A DNA stretch of 64,000 bases from Byssochlamys sp. IMV 00236. Taxonomy: Eukaryota > Ascomycota > Eurotiomycetes > Eurotiales > Thermoascaceae. The stretch covers positions 693,535-757,534 of the forward strand of contig MSJH02000810.1 in the NCBI GenBank assembly GCA_001931875.2, given 5' to 3'. The position numbers and the translations under genes were made by a program. Under the pieces are notes generated by a model. That model searched no databases, was not told the DNA's origin, and worked only from the letters and a program-made list of their open reading frames with translations. Positions 10,880-23,274 of this stretch are shown piece after piece. The first letter of the stretch is position 1, and the number at the start of each line of letters is the position of its first letter.

Positions 10880-11810
10880 TCAGCAACATTTACCTTGCCT
10901 TTGGGTCGTTTGTGGGAGATCATAATCTTCATCGCTCATTCCAAGGCCAGGTGGGAAACCTAGCCAGCTTCGTCTCTTATCAGCGTGGTTGACGCGAAGA
11001 CTACTGTTGCCATCGACATCCCCTGCGCCGTAGGGTCCGTGGCTGCCGTCCCTACCTGCCACGGTGGCTTGTAGAGCTTCTGCCTCACGCTTGTTGCGCT
11101 CCTCTACCAGCTTCCGGGTGATGACACGGAAGACCTCCTCGATCCCCTCGCCGTCTTTGGCGCTGATCTCATGGCAGCAGTCCCAGCCGATATCCTGGCC
11201 CCAAAATCCGCTGCTGCGCTTGCTATCTGGGCTCTGCAGGACTCCAGAAGTACCCATGCCAGCCGTTGGAGGGGGCGTGGAGGCCTGAGTCGGATAGAGT
11301 TGCTCTGCGACGTAGGCAATGGTGCGTTCAAACGGAACACGGCGGCGGGACGGATCCAAGGCGACGATATCCGATTTGGTTCCAACAACGTGGATGACAA
11401 TGGACTCATCCTCACCCAGATTGTCCTTCAGTTCGACGAGCCAACCTGTCATCTCCTGAAAACTCTGCTCATCGGTGATGTCGTAGCATAAAAGGCACGC
11501 ATTGGCGCCACGGTAATAAAGACGGGATATACTGCGGAACCGTTCTTGTCCCGCTGTGTCCCAGATTTGAAGTCGTACAACGGTGTCGGAAGTGCTGTCG
11601 AGGACACGCTTTGTCACGAAGGAGGCGCCCACCGTGGACGCCGTCTTCGAGGGGTCAAAGGCATTTTTGACATACCGTTGGACCAAAGAGGTCTTGCCCA
11701 CGCCTGTGAAACCAGTTAACAATTAACAACAGAATTGCGGGGTATAAGTTCGACAAAGACGGACCTTGAGCGCCTAGGACGACAATCTTGGCTTCGAGAG
11801 AGGAGCTCAT
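10880..11810 (-). CDS. Rab-like small GTPase with a large insertion
   Basis: Exon 1 is 11810-11765 and exon 2 is 11703-10880, with a 61-nt intron that splits the P-loop, giving 289 residues. Visible motifs are GAQGVGKTS (G1), the switch region TVGASFVTK, WDTAGQERFRS (G3), GTKSD (G4, where most Rabs have NKxD) and EISAKDG (G5). The C-terminus ends GKCC, a Rab-type double-cysteine geranylgeranylation signal. It is therefore a membrane-attached vesicle-traffic GTPase, nearest in style to the Rab5/Rab22 group. Some 50 residues rich in Pro, Ser and Thr separate G4 from G5, and about 50 residues follow G5 before the lipid signal, so it is longer than the usual 200-220. A GTAAAT next to the last codons could be read as a donor, but the CC ending argues for stopping there. 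Confidence 0.85.
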
Positions 11811-13025
11811 GTTTAGCGGGACCAGTCTAACAGCGGCACAGGCGCGAACGCGTGGAGAACAGAAAAATGGGCAGGATTGGCATGATCCCGCGAAGGAGCG
11901 AGAGAAAAGAACAGAAGAAGAAAGCAGGACAAAAAAGGAGAGTGAGAAAGCGCGTGGAGTCAAACAGGCATGTTCGGTGATTTTGAAGGTGAAGAAGAAG
12001 ATCCGAGTCGGAGAAAGTTGAGATCAGATCGGTCGGCGCGTGTCACGGCAGCAGTCAGACCATGAGGCTGACCAAAGGGCGCGGTCAGAAGGACAGACAG
12101 TGGCAGCAGGCAGTTCTTTTCTTATTCTGCCTGGAGATCAGCTGCTGTTTCTTGTATGATTTTCTTTTCTTTTCGCGCTGGCTCATCGTGGAGTTGAGTC
12201 ACCATTTGCAGCGATGGGAGATCCATCAAGCCATATCCTCAGCCTTTCTTATCTAGATTGCAGGTACAACATGCATCATCGGGCATACTAAACCGCCAAG
12301 GCCGATCCTGATGCGGCAGATCGTGGAAAGAAAGCGTGGTCGATGGGCATATTCGAGCATCCCAGGCACTGTCTATACAGAAGAAACGGAGATGGAGTGG
12401 CTGTCCAGTACGTCCTTGTGAAGACACTAATCATTAATAAAAACAACTCTGAACTGCATAGCTATCCTGAACAACTCCGCCGTCCCTCTAGTTGATTCCT
12501 GTTCTCGACTAGCATCTCGACTAACCACCGGACGACATCATCATCCGTCGATCTCCTCTTCTCTTCTCTCTCCACCTAGTCGGCCGAGAGCGTCACGCCC
12601 GAAGAGCCCCCGCATGCTTTGCGAACGAGCAGTCCGTTAGAGCAACCGAGCTCAACCAACGATATCCCGACGATTTCAGGCTTATCCGCGCCCATTCGCT
12701 CGCGGCGATACCGATAACTGTTTTCCACCATCCCCGAGCCCCAGCTTCCTCCGGACGGGCGGGATGCAAGCTCGATTTCTCTGGGGAAAAGCCTGGCGCG
12801 CTAAAGACATTACGGACGTCCTCGGGTTTTGGGCTAGAAAACTGCGAGTTCTCTATCGTCCGACATAGAATCGGTCTCCGCTACATTCCACTCTGCGCCG
12901 CTTATATATACCGGCAAACCCCCAGTGGCACATTTTTGTCCAACTCCACCCTTTCCCATTGCTCTCTCTCTCTTCCTCTGTCATTATCGTTTGTCACGAA
13001 TTGTTTCTTCTTTTCATCTGTCACA
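11811..13025. promoter_or_regulatory. Divergent promoter region of the Rab-like and cytochrome b2-like genes
   Basis: About 1.2 kb lies between two divergently transcribed genes. A TATATATA sequence at 12903-12910 sits about 115 bases upstream of the cytochrome b2-like start and is followed by a CT-rich leader (TCTCTCTCTCTTCC at about 12963-12977), a common arrangement for well-expressed fungal genes. No other gene is supported. Confidence 0.55.
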
Positions 13026-14659
13026 ATGGCCCCAAAACTTACGGGTGCGGATATCGCCAAGCACGACTCCAAGGACTCGTGCTGGGTTATCGTCCACGGA
13101 AAGGCGTACGACGTCACCGAATTCTTGCCAGGTAAGGAAGGATACGCCTGATATATCCTGCCTAACAAATGGCGGTTGCTGATGTCGTGGTAGAGCACCC
13201 TGGTGGTCAGAAGATCATTCTGAAGTATGCTGGCAAAGATGCAACGGAAGAGTTCGACCCGATTCACCCTCCGGATACCCTTGACAAGTATCTGGACAAG
13301 TCGAAACACCTTGGCGAGGTCGACATGGAGACCGTTGAGCAGGAGGAGAAGGCGCACGACCCTGAGGAGGAAGAGCGCCAGGAGCGCATCAAGCTAAAGC
13401 CCAGTCTGGCGCAGTGCTACAACCTGCTCGACTTTGAGGCTGTGGCCCGGAGAGTCATGAAGAAGACCGCGTGGGCCTACTATTCTAGTGGTGCGGATGA
13501 TGAGATTGTAAGTGCAGCCCACATCTGCTCCCCCGACAGCAATGGTTCGGAAATCATCTACTAACTGAGCCGTCTCCAGACGATGCGTGAAAACCACAAT
13601 GCCTTCCACAAGATCTGGTTCCGCCCACGGATCCTGGTCGACGTCGAGAAGGTAGACTACTCGACCACGATGCTGGGCACCAAGGTCGACATTCCTTTCT
13701 ACGTGACCGCTACTGCTCTGGGGAAGCTCGGTCACCCTGAGGGTGAGACGGTTCTCACCAAGGGTGCTCACAAGCACAACGTCATCCAGATGATTCCCAC
13801 GCTGGCATCATGCTCGTTCGACGAGATTGTCGATGCCCGCCAGCCCGACCAGACGCAGTGGCTGCAGCTGTACGTCAACAAGGACCGGGCCATCACGAAA
13901 CGAATCGTCGAGCACGCAGAAGCCCGTGGCTGCAAGGGTCTCTTCATCACAGTCGACGCGCCCCAGCTCGGCCGTCGGGAGAAGGATATGCGATCCAAGT
14001 TCTCGGACGTGGGATCGAACGTGCAATCTGAGACTGGCGACAACGTGGACCGTTCCCAGGGTGCGGCGCGCGCCATCTCCTCGTTCATTGACCCGTCCCT
14101 GTCCTGGAAGGACATCCCATGGTTCCTTTCCATCACCAAGATGCCCATCGTGCTGAAGGGTGTCCAGTGCGTCGAGGATGTCCTCCGCGCCGTCGAAATT
14201 GGTGTCCACGGCGTCGTCCTCTCCAACCACGGTGGTCGTCAGCTCGACTTTGCCCGCTCCGCCATCGAGGTTCTGGCAGAAGTGATGCCCATCCTGCGCG
14301 AGCGCGGCTGGGAGAACAAGATCGAGATCTACATCGACGGTGGTATCCGCCGCGCCACCGATATCATCAAGGCCCTCTGCCTGGGTGCCAAGGGCGTTGG
14401 TATCGGCCGTCCCTTCCTGTACGCCATGTCGTCATACGGCCTCGAGGGCGTCGACCGCGCCATGCAGCTGCTGAAGGACGAAATGGAGATGAACATGCGT
14501 CTGATCGGCGCCAGCAAGATCGAGGATCTGAACCCCAGCATGGTCGACGTCCGCGGCTTGGTTGGTGGTCACCACGCCGCCGTCCCGTCGGATACACTGG
14601 GCTTGGGCGTCTATGACCCGCTCGTATCGCCCCGATTCAACGAGAAGCCCAAGTTGTAA
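13026..14659 (+). CDS. cyb2: L-lactate dehydrogenase (cytochrome b2 type): cytochrome b5 domain plus FMN domain
   Basis: Exons 13026-13131, 13194-13507 and 13580-14659 encode 499 residues. The N-terminal cytochrome b5 domain has HPGG (His37) and a second candidate haem ligand in IHPPD (His60), 23 residues apart as in yeast cytochrome b2. The FMN domain carries the family's active-site residues: AWAYYSSGA (Tyr131/132), LQLYVN (Tyr238), TVDAPQLGRREKD (Asp266), VLKG (Lys333) and SNHGGRQLD (His357, Arg360). The expected reaction is oxidation of L-lactate or a related 2-hydroxy acid with electrons passed to haem. The haem domain begins almost at residue 1 with no basic mitochondrial presequence, so a cytosolic location, or a substrate other than respiratory lactate, is plausible. 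High third-position G/C suggests strong expression. Confidence 0.93.
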
Positions 14660-15222
14660 GCTACGATAACGCTTTTTTTTTTTTTTTTTTTTGCTTTATT
14701 CAATGATCGAGACAAAAATGTTTGTGCTTTGCTTTTCCCTTTGGGCTTGCCAAGAGCACAGCCGAGACAAGAGGTGCTTGCAGCATCGTCTCTCATGATT
14801 CGTGTCGTTTTTTTTTTCTGCTTGTGTTGTATATACTGTACATATTGGTATCGAAGTTACGCACCCTCTTCCGGTATATACCATGGTGTTTTTTTGAAAC
14901 GAATGAGATTTCTGTGTTCCTGAGACGTCTTATTATACATACATGTCTTGCATTCCTATGCTTTGTAAATATGTGATAAGAAGAAAACATGATCAGGTAT
15001 CCATGAGACGACGACGCCAATAATGCATGATGCTCTCTAGTAATCTATTATACACGTTATGCTAATGGCTATGACTATGACTTCTGGTATTATATACAAA
15101 GTAATGGTATAACAAACACCTAGAAAAATGCAATGATGATGATGACCATGGCCATGACGACCTTTTTTTAACGAAGTAGAAAAACAACCAAACTCAATTC
15201 CCCCTGATGGCTCAAGCTCAGC
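14660..15222. other. Convergent 3' region with a T tract
   Basis: A run of 20 T bases follows the cyb2-like stop (from 14673), then AT-rich sequence with many TATA-like words. It fits two facing 3' untranslated regions. No gene is seen. Confidence 0.4.
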
Positions 15223-16293
15223 TCAGAGCACCACCACTTGCGGCTTATTACCCAACCGGCCTGTATTCTCATACATGCACGCTGCATTCAACATCCAGCC
15301 GCATCCGCGATTCTCCCCGCCCCAGACGCGCGACCAGATGACACCCACGATGCCGTATGCCACGACACGTGCGGCGTCCAGCCAGCCCCGAACATCGAGC
15401 AGGTCGCGAACTAGACCCCAGATGCTACCGCGCCATTGGCGGCGTCGCGAACATAAGCGCTCCCATGCGCGCTGGGCTTCGTCCCAGTAGACGGGCTCCT
15501 GGCCATGGGCGGCATGGACGTGGCCGAAGACGTGGAGGGCCGGTCGAACGCGCCAGGTCTCAGAGAGGAGATACGGACAGCCGGTCGAGAAGACGGGGGA
15601 GAGGTCCAGATGGAAGGCGGGCGGGGTGTGAGTGACGAGGATGTCGGTTTCAATGGGTATTGTGCCTGACCAGGCGTCATGCTTGGCCGGATAGGTGAAG
15701 GCATGTTCGGGGCCAAAGGGGACGATGGCGGGGATCTGCGGCGCGCCGTAGACGGTGAGGGAGCGGGATCGGGATGGAGATCGAGCGGACGAGGAGGAGG
15801 ATGCCGGGAAGGTCAAGGTGACGGAGGAGTGTTGGAGATAGTGAATGCCGTCCCAGTCGATGCGGGAGCTGTCCGGGTCCTCGATGGAGCGGATCGAGGC
15901 TGAGGACGAGGAGATGGAGGACAGGGACTTGTCACGGTCCTCATCACGGCGCGACCGCACGTCAAAATAGCTATCATGGTTGCCGCAGATGACCACCTTC
16001 TGCGGATGCGGCAGCTTCTTGAGCCAGTCGACCGCTGCTTGGATCTCGCGCACGCTGCCGTCGTTGCAGAGGTCGCCGGCATGGATTAAAAGATCCCCAT
16101 CGGGCACATCGTCCCATTCGAGCGAGTGTGTATCGGACAGACAGACGACGCGGATGGGCGGCGCATGGGGAGGAGGCAGCCGCGGGGGTGCTCGGAGGCG
16201 GAGGAAGAGCTGGTGGACGGGGTGGAGGATGGCCGTGAGCGGGGAGGCCAGTAGATAGTCGAACCGGGGGCGGGGATCGAAGGGGGAGGACAT
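15223..16293 (-). CDS. Calcineurin-like metallophosphoesterase (MPPED/UPF0046 type)
   Basis: One uninterrupted frame of 356 residues. The metal-binding blocks of the metallophosphoesterase superfamily appear in order: SDTH (Asp54, His56), HAGDL (Asp74), CGNHDSYF (Asn105-Asp107), LVTHTPP and FGHVHAAHG. The spacing matches the small fungal/animal MPPED1/2-like phosphoesterases. A Ser/Arg-rich low-complexity insertion lies between the GNHD block and the HSSVTLTF strand (about residues 112-185). The substrate is unknown; relatives act on cyclic nucleotides in vitro. The C-terminal tail is hydrophobic but has no clear membrane helix. It converges with cyb2 and faces the kinase gene head to head. 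Confidence 0.88.
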   Translation of the reverse strand: MSSPFDPRPRFDYLLASPLTAILHPVHQLFLRLRAPPRLPPPHAPPIRVVCLSDTHSLEWDDVPDGDLLIHAGDLCNDGSVREIQAAVDWLKKLPHPQKVVICGNHDSYFDVRSRRDEDRDKSLSSISSSSASIRSIEDPDSSRIDWDGIHYLQHSSVTLTFPASSSSSARSPSRSRSLTVYGAPQIPAIVPFGPEHAFTYPAKHDAWSGTIPIETDILVTHTPPAFHLDLSPVFSTGCPYLLSETWRVRPALHVFGHVHAAHGQEPVYWDEAQRAWERLCSRRRQWRGSIWGLVRDLLDVRGWLDAARVVAYGIVGVIWSRVWGGENRGCGWMLNAACMYENTGRLGNKPQVVVL

Positions 16294-17551
16294 GATGGTT
16301 GAGCTGGGATGATGATTTTATTTTATTTTCCCGATGCTCGATCCCGAGAGGAAAGAAAGAGAGAGAGAGAGAGCTTTCAACCGGTTGGAGGATGTGAGAG
16401 ACTAAGTTCCGCGGGGAAGAGAGAGAGAGATGGAATGGAGATAGTCAGCTAGAAAGAAAAGAAAAGTGACAGTCTCAAGTGGAATGGAAATCAACGATTT
16501 ATCTAATGCATTGCCAGAGTCGATAGATAGATAGTCGCGATGGTGGATGAAGAGGAGCAAGAGGTTGGACGAATCCTCTGCTGGTCCAGCATCACGTTGG
16601 GTCGATTTGGAGACAGAAAGGCAGATAGAGAATAACATGGCCAGATGGATAATATGCATATCACAGAAGCATCAACAATCTAATTAAATTGAATTAAATC
16701 AAATTAGTGGAACTACTAAATCAATTAATTAATTAATCAATCAATTACACAAGTACATAATTACACATTGAATGATCCCATATCCAAGTCAGTAGTAACT
16801 TAATGACTCCAAATACTGAATTCACCCCATCAATCAATCAATCAATCTTTCTCTCTATCGTCATCATACGTATTATCCTGTCTGGCTCTCCTTTCCAGCC
16901 CTTCCGTGATCCCAGCTTTTTTCTTTTTTTTTTCTTCTTCTTCTTTCTTTCTTTCTTCCTTTTCTTCCTTTTCTTCCTTCTTCCTTGAATTTGAATCCGG
17001 CCTCCTCCCTTCTCACTCTTCCTCTGCCATCTCCCATCTCTTTCCGCCCGCATCGGTCGCTTCTGGACGCGGACATTCCAGGTCGATCCATCTCCAATCA
17101 CGGCCCGCCCACGACCTCAGACGCTCTTGGGAAACTAAACGTTAATCAACTAACGGACTTGGGCGCTCCATCTGACTTGTGATCGTTCGATTCCGTCCTC
17201 TCTTGACGAAAAGCTCACTTACTTACTTACTTGCTTCCTTTTCCCATCCTCTTTAAAACCACACCCCTTCTTATTATTTTCTGTCTTTCCGGTCGCTCTG
17301 TCTTGTCAGACTAAGCGCCCTCTCTCTCTCTCTCTCTCTCCTCTCTCTGTCTGCAACGCCAACGGACAGATAGACAAACAAGCCCACCCCTGCGGGAAAC
17401 CAAGCGGTGGCTGAACTTGCACGGAACCCCTCCTCCCTAACAGAACTATTATCGCACAACCCGCGCGAAGCATCTGCCGCCAACAGGTACTCTCAACCAC
17501 CTCTCCTTCCCCCCTCCTCTCCCTTCTCTGGCCCTTTCAGACGGGCGGAGG
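16294..17551. promoter_or_regulatory. Divergent promoter region with simple-sequence tracts
   Basis: The 1.26 kb between the phosphoesterase and kinase starts is full of simple repeats: a GA run at about 16357-16373, an AATC tetramer run at about 16829-16847, a long pyrimidine tract at about 16913-16990, an ACTT run at about 17213-17232 and a CT run at about 17319-17348. The pyrimidine tracts probably lie in the kinase promoter or 5' leader. No TATA box stands out. Confidence 0.55.
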
Positions 17552-19577
<2,026 letters not shown>

Positions 19578-20876
19578 TTGGGAACGTAGAGTAACCATGG
19601 GAAGCACGATGAAAGTGCCGAGTTCCGAGTTGTTGCTTACTGAAGGCGCAAATGGTGCCATGTCGGAGGAACTTGAGTTAACTGACGATCTTTACGAATG
19701 ATATGGACGGTCAGCTGGCTTCTCTGCGGTCGGTTTTTGTTGTTGGTCTCTTGATATTGGAACATGGTTGTTTGGATCGGACGGTCTTTTCGTTATACTT
19801 TCCGACTCGGACATTTTCGTGTTGCTTTCTCGTCTTCTTCCCAACTGGTCTCTCTTTCTCACCCCCCTTTGCCCGTCTAACCTTGACGCTTCTTCTCTTC
19901 ACTCGCATTTAGAGCTTTCAGACGTCATGCGCTCTGATTCTACCTCATCTGTCATGACTTGTCTTTTTTTTTTCCGTTGCTACGATGAGACCTGTATCCG
20001 ACACCGAAGCCCTACCGGTTTCTTGCTGTCCCAGGGAAAGAGTAGCGGACGAGTAGAAGTCTGAGTCTCTTTTTTCTCATTTTCAAAGATGTATTCGTTT
20101 CATCACACATTCACGTCATCATCATCATAACAACAACATACGGATTACATTACAATCCGCTGACAGAGTTCCCATTTACGGCTTTTTTGCTACCAGGGAA
20201 GAGGGTTCTTACCGATTGAGGGAGTATGGTAGCACTAATCTTTTCAGTCACTGGCTATGATAGCCTTGGCTTGTGTGCAAATACAATGATGAAAGAAATC
20301 GCTTGATACGAAGCTCGTAGTTGTACTTGATGCTCCCGAGCGTAAGCTGGACAGACAGAGAACGTAATTTGGGAGTCTAGACTAATCGAGAATCAAAGCG
20401 TATGCTGGTGCCACTGTTAGTTACAAATAAAGCGAGCCATGGGACTATTAACCGTAGCTTCGCGGGACGGGATCTGGGTCGGGAGAAGCTCTGGCCCTCG
20501 TTTTCTGAGTGCGTCCCTTGATTAGATCATGGCAGAGTATTATTGCGGTCCCATGTGCGGATTCAGCTCTTTATCTCGTTTTCACGTCATAAGTCCATCT
20601 GCTGTGATAAGCAGCAGGTATGGATTGTCGAGTGATTCGCGATATGTGCTTGAGCTGTCTGAAAAAGCTTCGGATAACTTCATCTTGATGTTCGAGTATT
20701 CGTTTCAAAAGTTTGTATATCTCGAGGCTTTTTCGTAAATAATGATTATATAAAGTATTGTACATATCCATATCACCGCAGACGTCGCCGATATAGAGGG
20801 CAGCAGGCTCTCCCATCTTAGACCAGGACACCAGCAGCTTAAAACCCTTCCGCTGTAGGACCTTTCGATATCATAA
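19578..20876. other. Convergent intergenic region, no gene seen
   Basis: About 1.3 kb lies between the 3' ends of the kinase gene and the bud13 gene. Mixed composition with T-runs; no open frame has convincing motifs. A small transcript cannot be excluded. Confidence 0.35.
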
Positions 20877-21899
20877 CTACTCGTCCATCTGCCACTGGTA
20901 TTCGAGCGCACTAATCCTCTCCTTACGATTCCGCGCGGCGAACCACTCCTTCTCAAAGCCATTACTTCGATCAACCCCGTCCCACCGATGGCCCGGTCGA
21001 ATGCCATACCGATTCGGCTGAAAGGCACCCTTATACAGCGGCTTCCCGCTCACTGAAACGCCCTCCTTTTTCGACGTCAAAAACTGCGCTGCGGGATCGT
21101 TCCATCGATCTCGCGCCTTGAGCTCCTCATTCAAAGCCTCGTCTTCGATGGTTCTCGCCAGAGGCATAGCCCGCGCTTCACGTATCTGCTCCTTGCGCGC
21201 CTCTCGTTCCCGTCTCTGCACATCACCCAGTAATGCTTCTTTTGCAGCTTCTTCCTTGGCCTTCTTCTCTTCCTCTGCGCGCCGCGCCTCGGCTCGTTTC
21301 ATCGCCACATTGATAATCCGTCCAGAAGCATCACGGTAAATAGTCTCCTGCATGCCCGCAGCATTCTTCCCAGCTTCTTTTAGATATGCATCTGACTCAG
21401 CCTTCTTCCGTCTCTCCAACGCTTTCATCATCGCAGCCGTCTGCTCTGCAGTTTGTAGACCCGCGCGCGCCCCAGACTCCATCCGAGGCCCACCACCATA
21501 ATCCTCGTCCGCAATAGTCGGCGCGTCTTCATCCTCATTCGCATTCTGTCTCGCAGCACTCTCCGCCGCAGCAGAGGCAAGAATCGCATCTGCGGCAGCT
21601 TGGTCTGATGATGATGTTGATGATGACGTCGGCCCGCCGACGGTCTTCCAGCTGGATTTCTTCGCGCGTCGAAACTCCGCTGACCCGGAGTTTACGATGT
21701 ATGGACTATCTTCGTCTTCGTTTCGAGTGGTGTTTGCAGATGTGCGGAGATCAGGCGGGTCGTCATCTGCAATGATGAGTCCTCCGTCGTCCGGTTGCTG
21801 TTTTGTCTTCTTGCGTTTCTTTTTGGGGCGTTCGGGGACGGGGTCCGCTGTTAGGTAGTTTTTTGCGAGGTAGTCTGCGAGGGAGGAGGAGGATGGCAT
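20877..21899 (-). CDS. bud13: Pre-mRNA-splicing factor Bud13/Cwc26
   Basis: An intronless frame of 340 residues from the ATG at 21899-21897 ([16 protein letters not shown]). The start resembles family members. The middle is a Lys/Glu/Arg-rich helical region ([19 protein letters not shown]), and the C-terminal Bud13 block is well kept: [47 protein letters not shown]. In yeast, Bud13 is a subunit of the RES (retention and splicing) complex with Snu17 and Pml1 and helps activate the spliceosome. An in-frame ATG lies 75 bases upstream; I preferred the internal one because it gives the conserved start. Confidence 0.92.
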   Translation of the reverse strand: MPSSSSLADYLAKNYLTADPVPERPKKKRKKTKQQPDDGGLIIADDDPPDLRTSANTTRNEDEDSPYIVNSGSAEFRRAKKSSWKTVGGPTSSSTSSSDQAAADAILASAAAESAARQNANEDEDAPTIADEDYGGGPRMESGARAGLQTAEQTAAMMKALERRKKAESDAYLKEAGKNAAGMQETIYRDASGRIINVAMKRAEARRAEEEKKAKEEAAKEALLGDVQRREREARKEQIREARAMPLARTIEDEALNEELKARDRWNDPAAQFLTSKKEGVSVSGKPLYKGAFQPNRYGIRPGHRWDGVDRSNGFEKEWFAARNRKERISALEYQWQMDE

Positions 21900-22151
21900 T
21901 TTTGGGTGGTTGTGTGAGGGGGGGAGATCAAGCTGGAGGAGAGCTTGGTTTTGATAAGTCGCGATATGGATCAATCGATCAATCGATATCCGGATTAATG
22001 TTGTTGCGGGAGTTGGAAGCTGCAGTACATACCATAACTATGCGGGATCGAAGCAATCACAAATTCATCTATCCACTTTTTTGTTATTAAGCCAGATGAT
22101 CTGTTGAATACCTCTCAAATCGATTGCGCTCGGCAGTCGAGTTAGTTAGCG
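21900..22151. promoter_or_regulatory. Short divergent promoter between bud13 and the alkyltransferase-like gene
   Basis: Only about 250 bases separate two divergent starts, so the genes share a compact promoter. It contains a repeated ATCGAT word (about 21970-21989). No TATA box is obvious. Confidence 0.45.
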
Positions 22152-22945
22152 ATGCCTCGCTCCGATGAGGCGGAGTGGTGGTTCAACGCCGTGTATGCAG
22201 CCGTCCAGGAGATCCCGCGGGGAAAAGTCACTTCATATGGACATATCGCGCGTTTACTGGGTCAACGTAAGTCTGTTTCTTATATTCTCACCATTTATTC
22301 AGTAGTAGATACCCTTCCTCTCGAGCCTTTTGTATCAAAACACACCTATTCCCAAACATACCCGATGAAATAACATCGAATGAACATTCATCAAGATCAT
22401 AGACTAACATCCTCACTCTGTTCTCATTTCTAAATATACTACAGCCCAACGACCCCGTCAAGTAGGCATCTGTCTGAAACATCTCCCATCAAACAACGAC
22501 TCAGAGACATCACATTATTATAACTCAGACAATGTCCCCTGGCAACGCGTCTTGAATGCCAGGGGGATGATTTCTCATCGGTAAGCGTTTCTGCTTTTAC
22601 TTTTATTTCATATAATAAACACTCGGATACATCTATATCCAAAACGGTTTCTATTCTCTTCTACTCTGAATGTATCTTACCCGGTCTGGTTATGGCCATG
22701 CTAACTGAGAGTGAAAAAGCGGCCCCGGCAGCGCGGCGCGGCAAGCTGCTGCTTTGCGTCGTGAAGGTGTTCATGTCGATATGGACGCTATGGGTGAGAT
22801 GTATGTGGATTTGGCGAGGTACGGCTGGTTTCCGGATCGGTTGCCTAGTGAGGAGGGTTTAACTGAGGAGGAGGACAGTGAGGATGGGGAAAGTGGTGAA
22901 GATGGAGAGGGGGGAGTAAATGGAAGTGGAAGTGGAAGTAGATGA
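22152..22945 (+). CDS. atl1: Alkyltransferase-like protein (ATL, Atl1 family)
   Basis: Exons 22152-22266, 22445-22580 and 22720-22945 give 158 residues. The fold is that of the O6-alkylguanine-DNA alkyltransferase DNA-binding domain: IPRGKVTSYGHIARLLG with the base-flipping Tyr29, PRQVGICL with the Arg43 finger, and GMISHRGPGSAARQ. The active-site motif, PCHRV in true alkyltransferases, reads PWQRV here (Trp69). Replacement of the acceptor Cys by Trp defines ATLs such as fission yeast Atl1, which bind O6-alkylguanine without repairing it and pass the lesion to nucleotide excision repair. The C-terminus ends in an acidic Glu/Asp/Gly tail and GSGSGSR. Branch sites CTAAC and donors GTAAGT and GTAAGC support the introns. 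Confidence 0.92.
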
Positions 22946-23085
22946 GGGGGGTTATAATTGTATTTCTTATACTTGGTTCTTCTTAACTATTATATTATAT
23001 TTTAAGAATAAGTCCGTCTAATCGAGGGAGTCTAATGGAAATCAAGTATCCTTTCCAACATCTACAAGATCTTGACAACTAGTAT

Positions 23086-23117
23086 CTACCTACCTACCTA
23101 CCTACCTACCTACCTAC
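23086..23117. repeat. CTAC tetranucleotide microsatellite
   Basis: About eight uninterrupted CTAC units, followed by imperfect copies, lie between the ATL gene and the tRNA gene. Confidence 0.85.
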
Positions 23118-23202
23118 TTCCTACCTGATCTACCATGAAGATATTCTGGAAAGGTTTATATATTCAAACTCCCCATCAAATCCCTTATTCATGATACAGC
23201 TC

Positions 23203-23274
23203 GGCCGGCTGGCCTAGTGGTAAGGCATCCGTTTCCGGTGCGGGAGATCGCAGGTTCGATCCCTGCGTCGGTCG
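23203..23274 (+). tRNA. tRNA-Arg (anticodon CCG)
   Basis: A full cloverleaf of 72 nt without an intron. The acceptor GGCCGGC pairs with GTCGGTC through two G-U pairs. The D arm is GCC/GGC with loop TAGTGGTAA. The anticodon stem TCCGT/GCGGG closes loop TTCCGGT, so the anticodon is CCG, reading the Arg codon CGG. The T arm is GCAGG-TTCGATC-CCTGC. Discriminator base G at 23274. The internal B box GGTTCGATCCC is intact, and a T5 run at 23322-23326 could end polymerase III transcription. Confidence 0.95.

Noticed and set aside
23086..23117. CRISPR-like or telomere-like array
   Set aside because: It is a plain CTAC microsatellite without spacers; the genome is eukaryotic.
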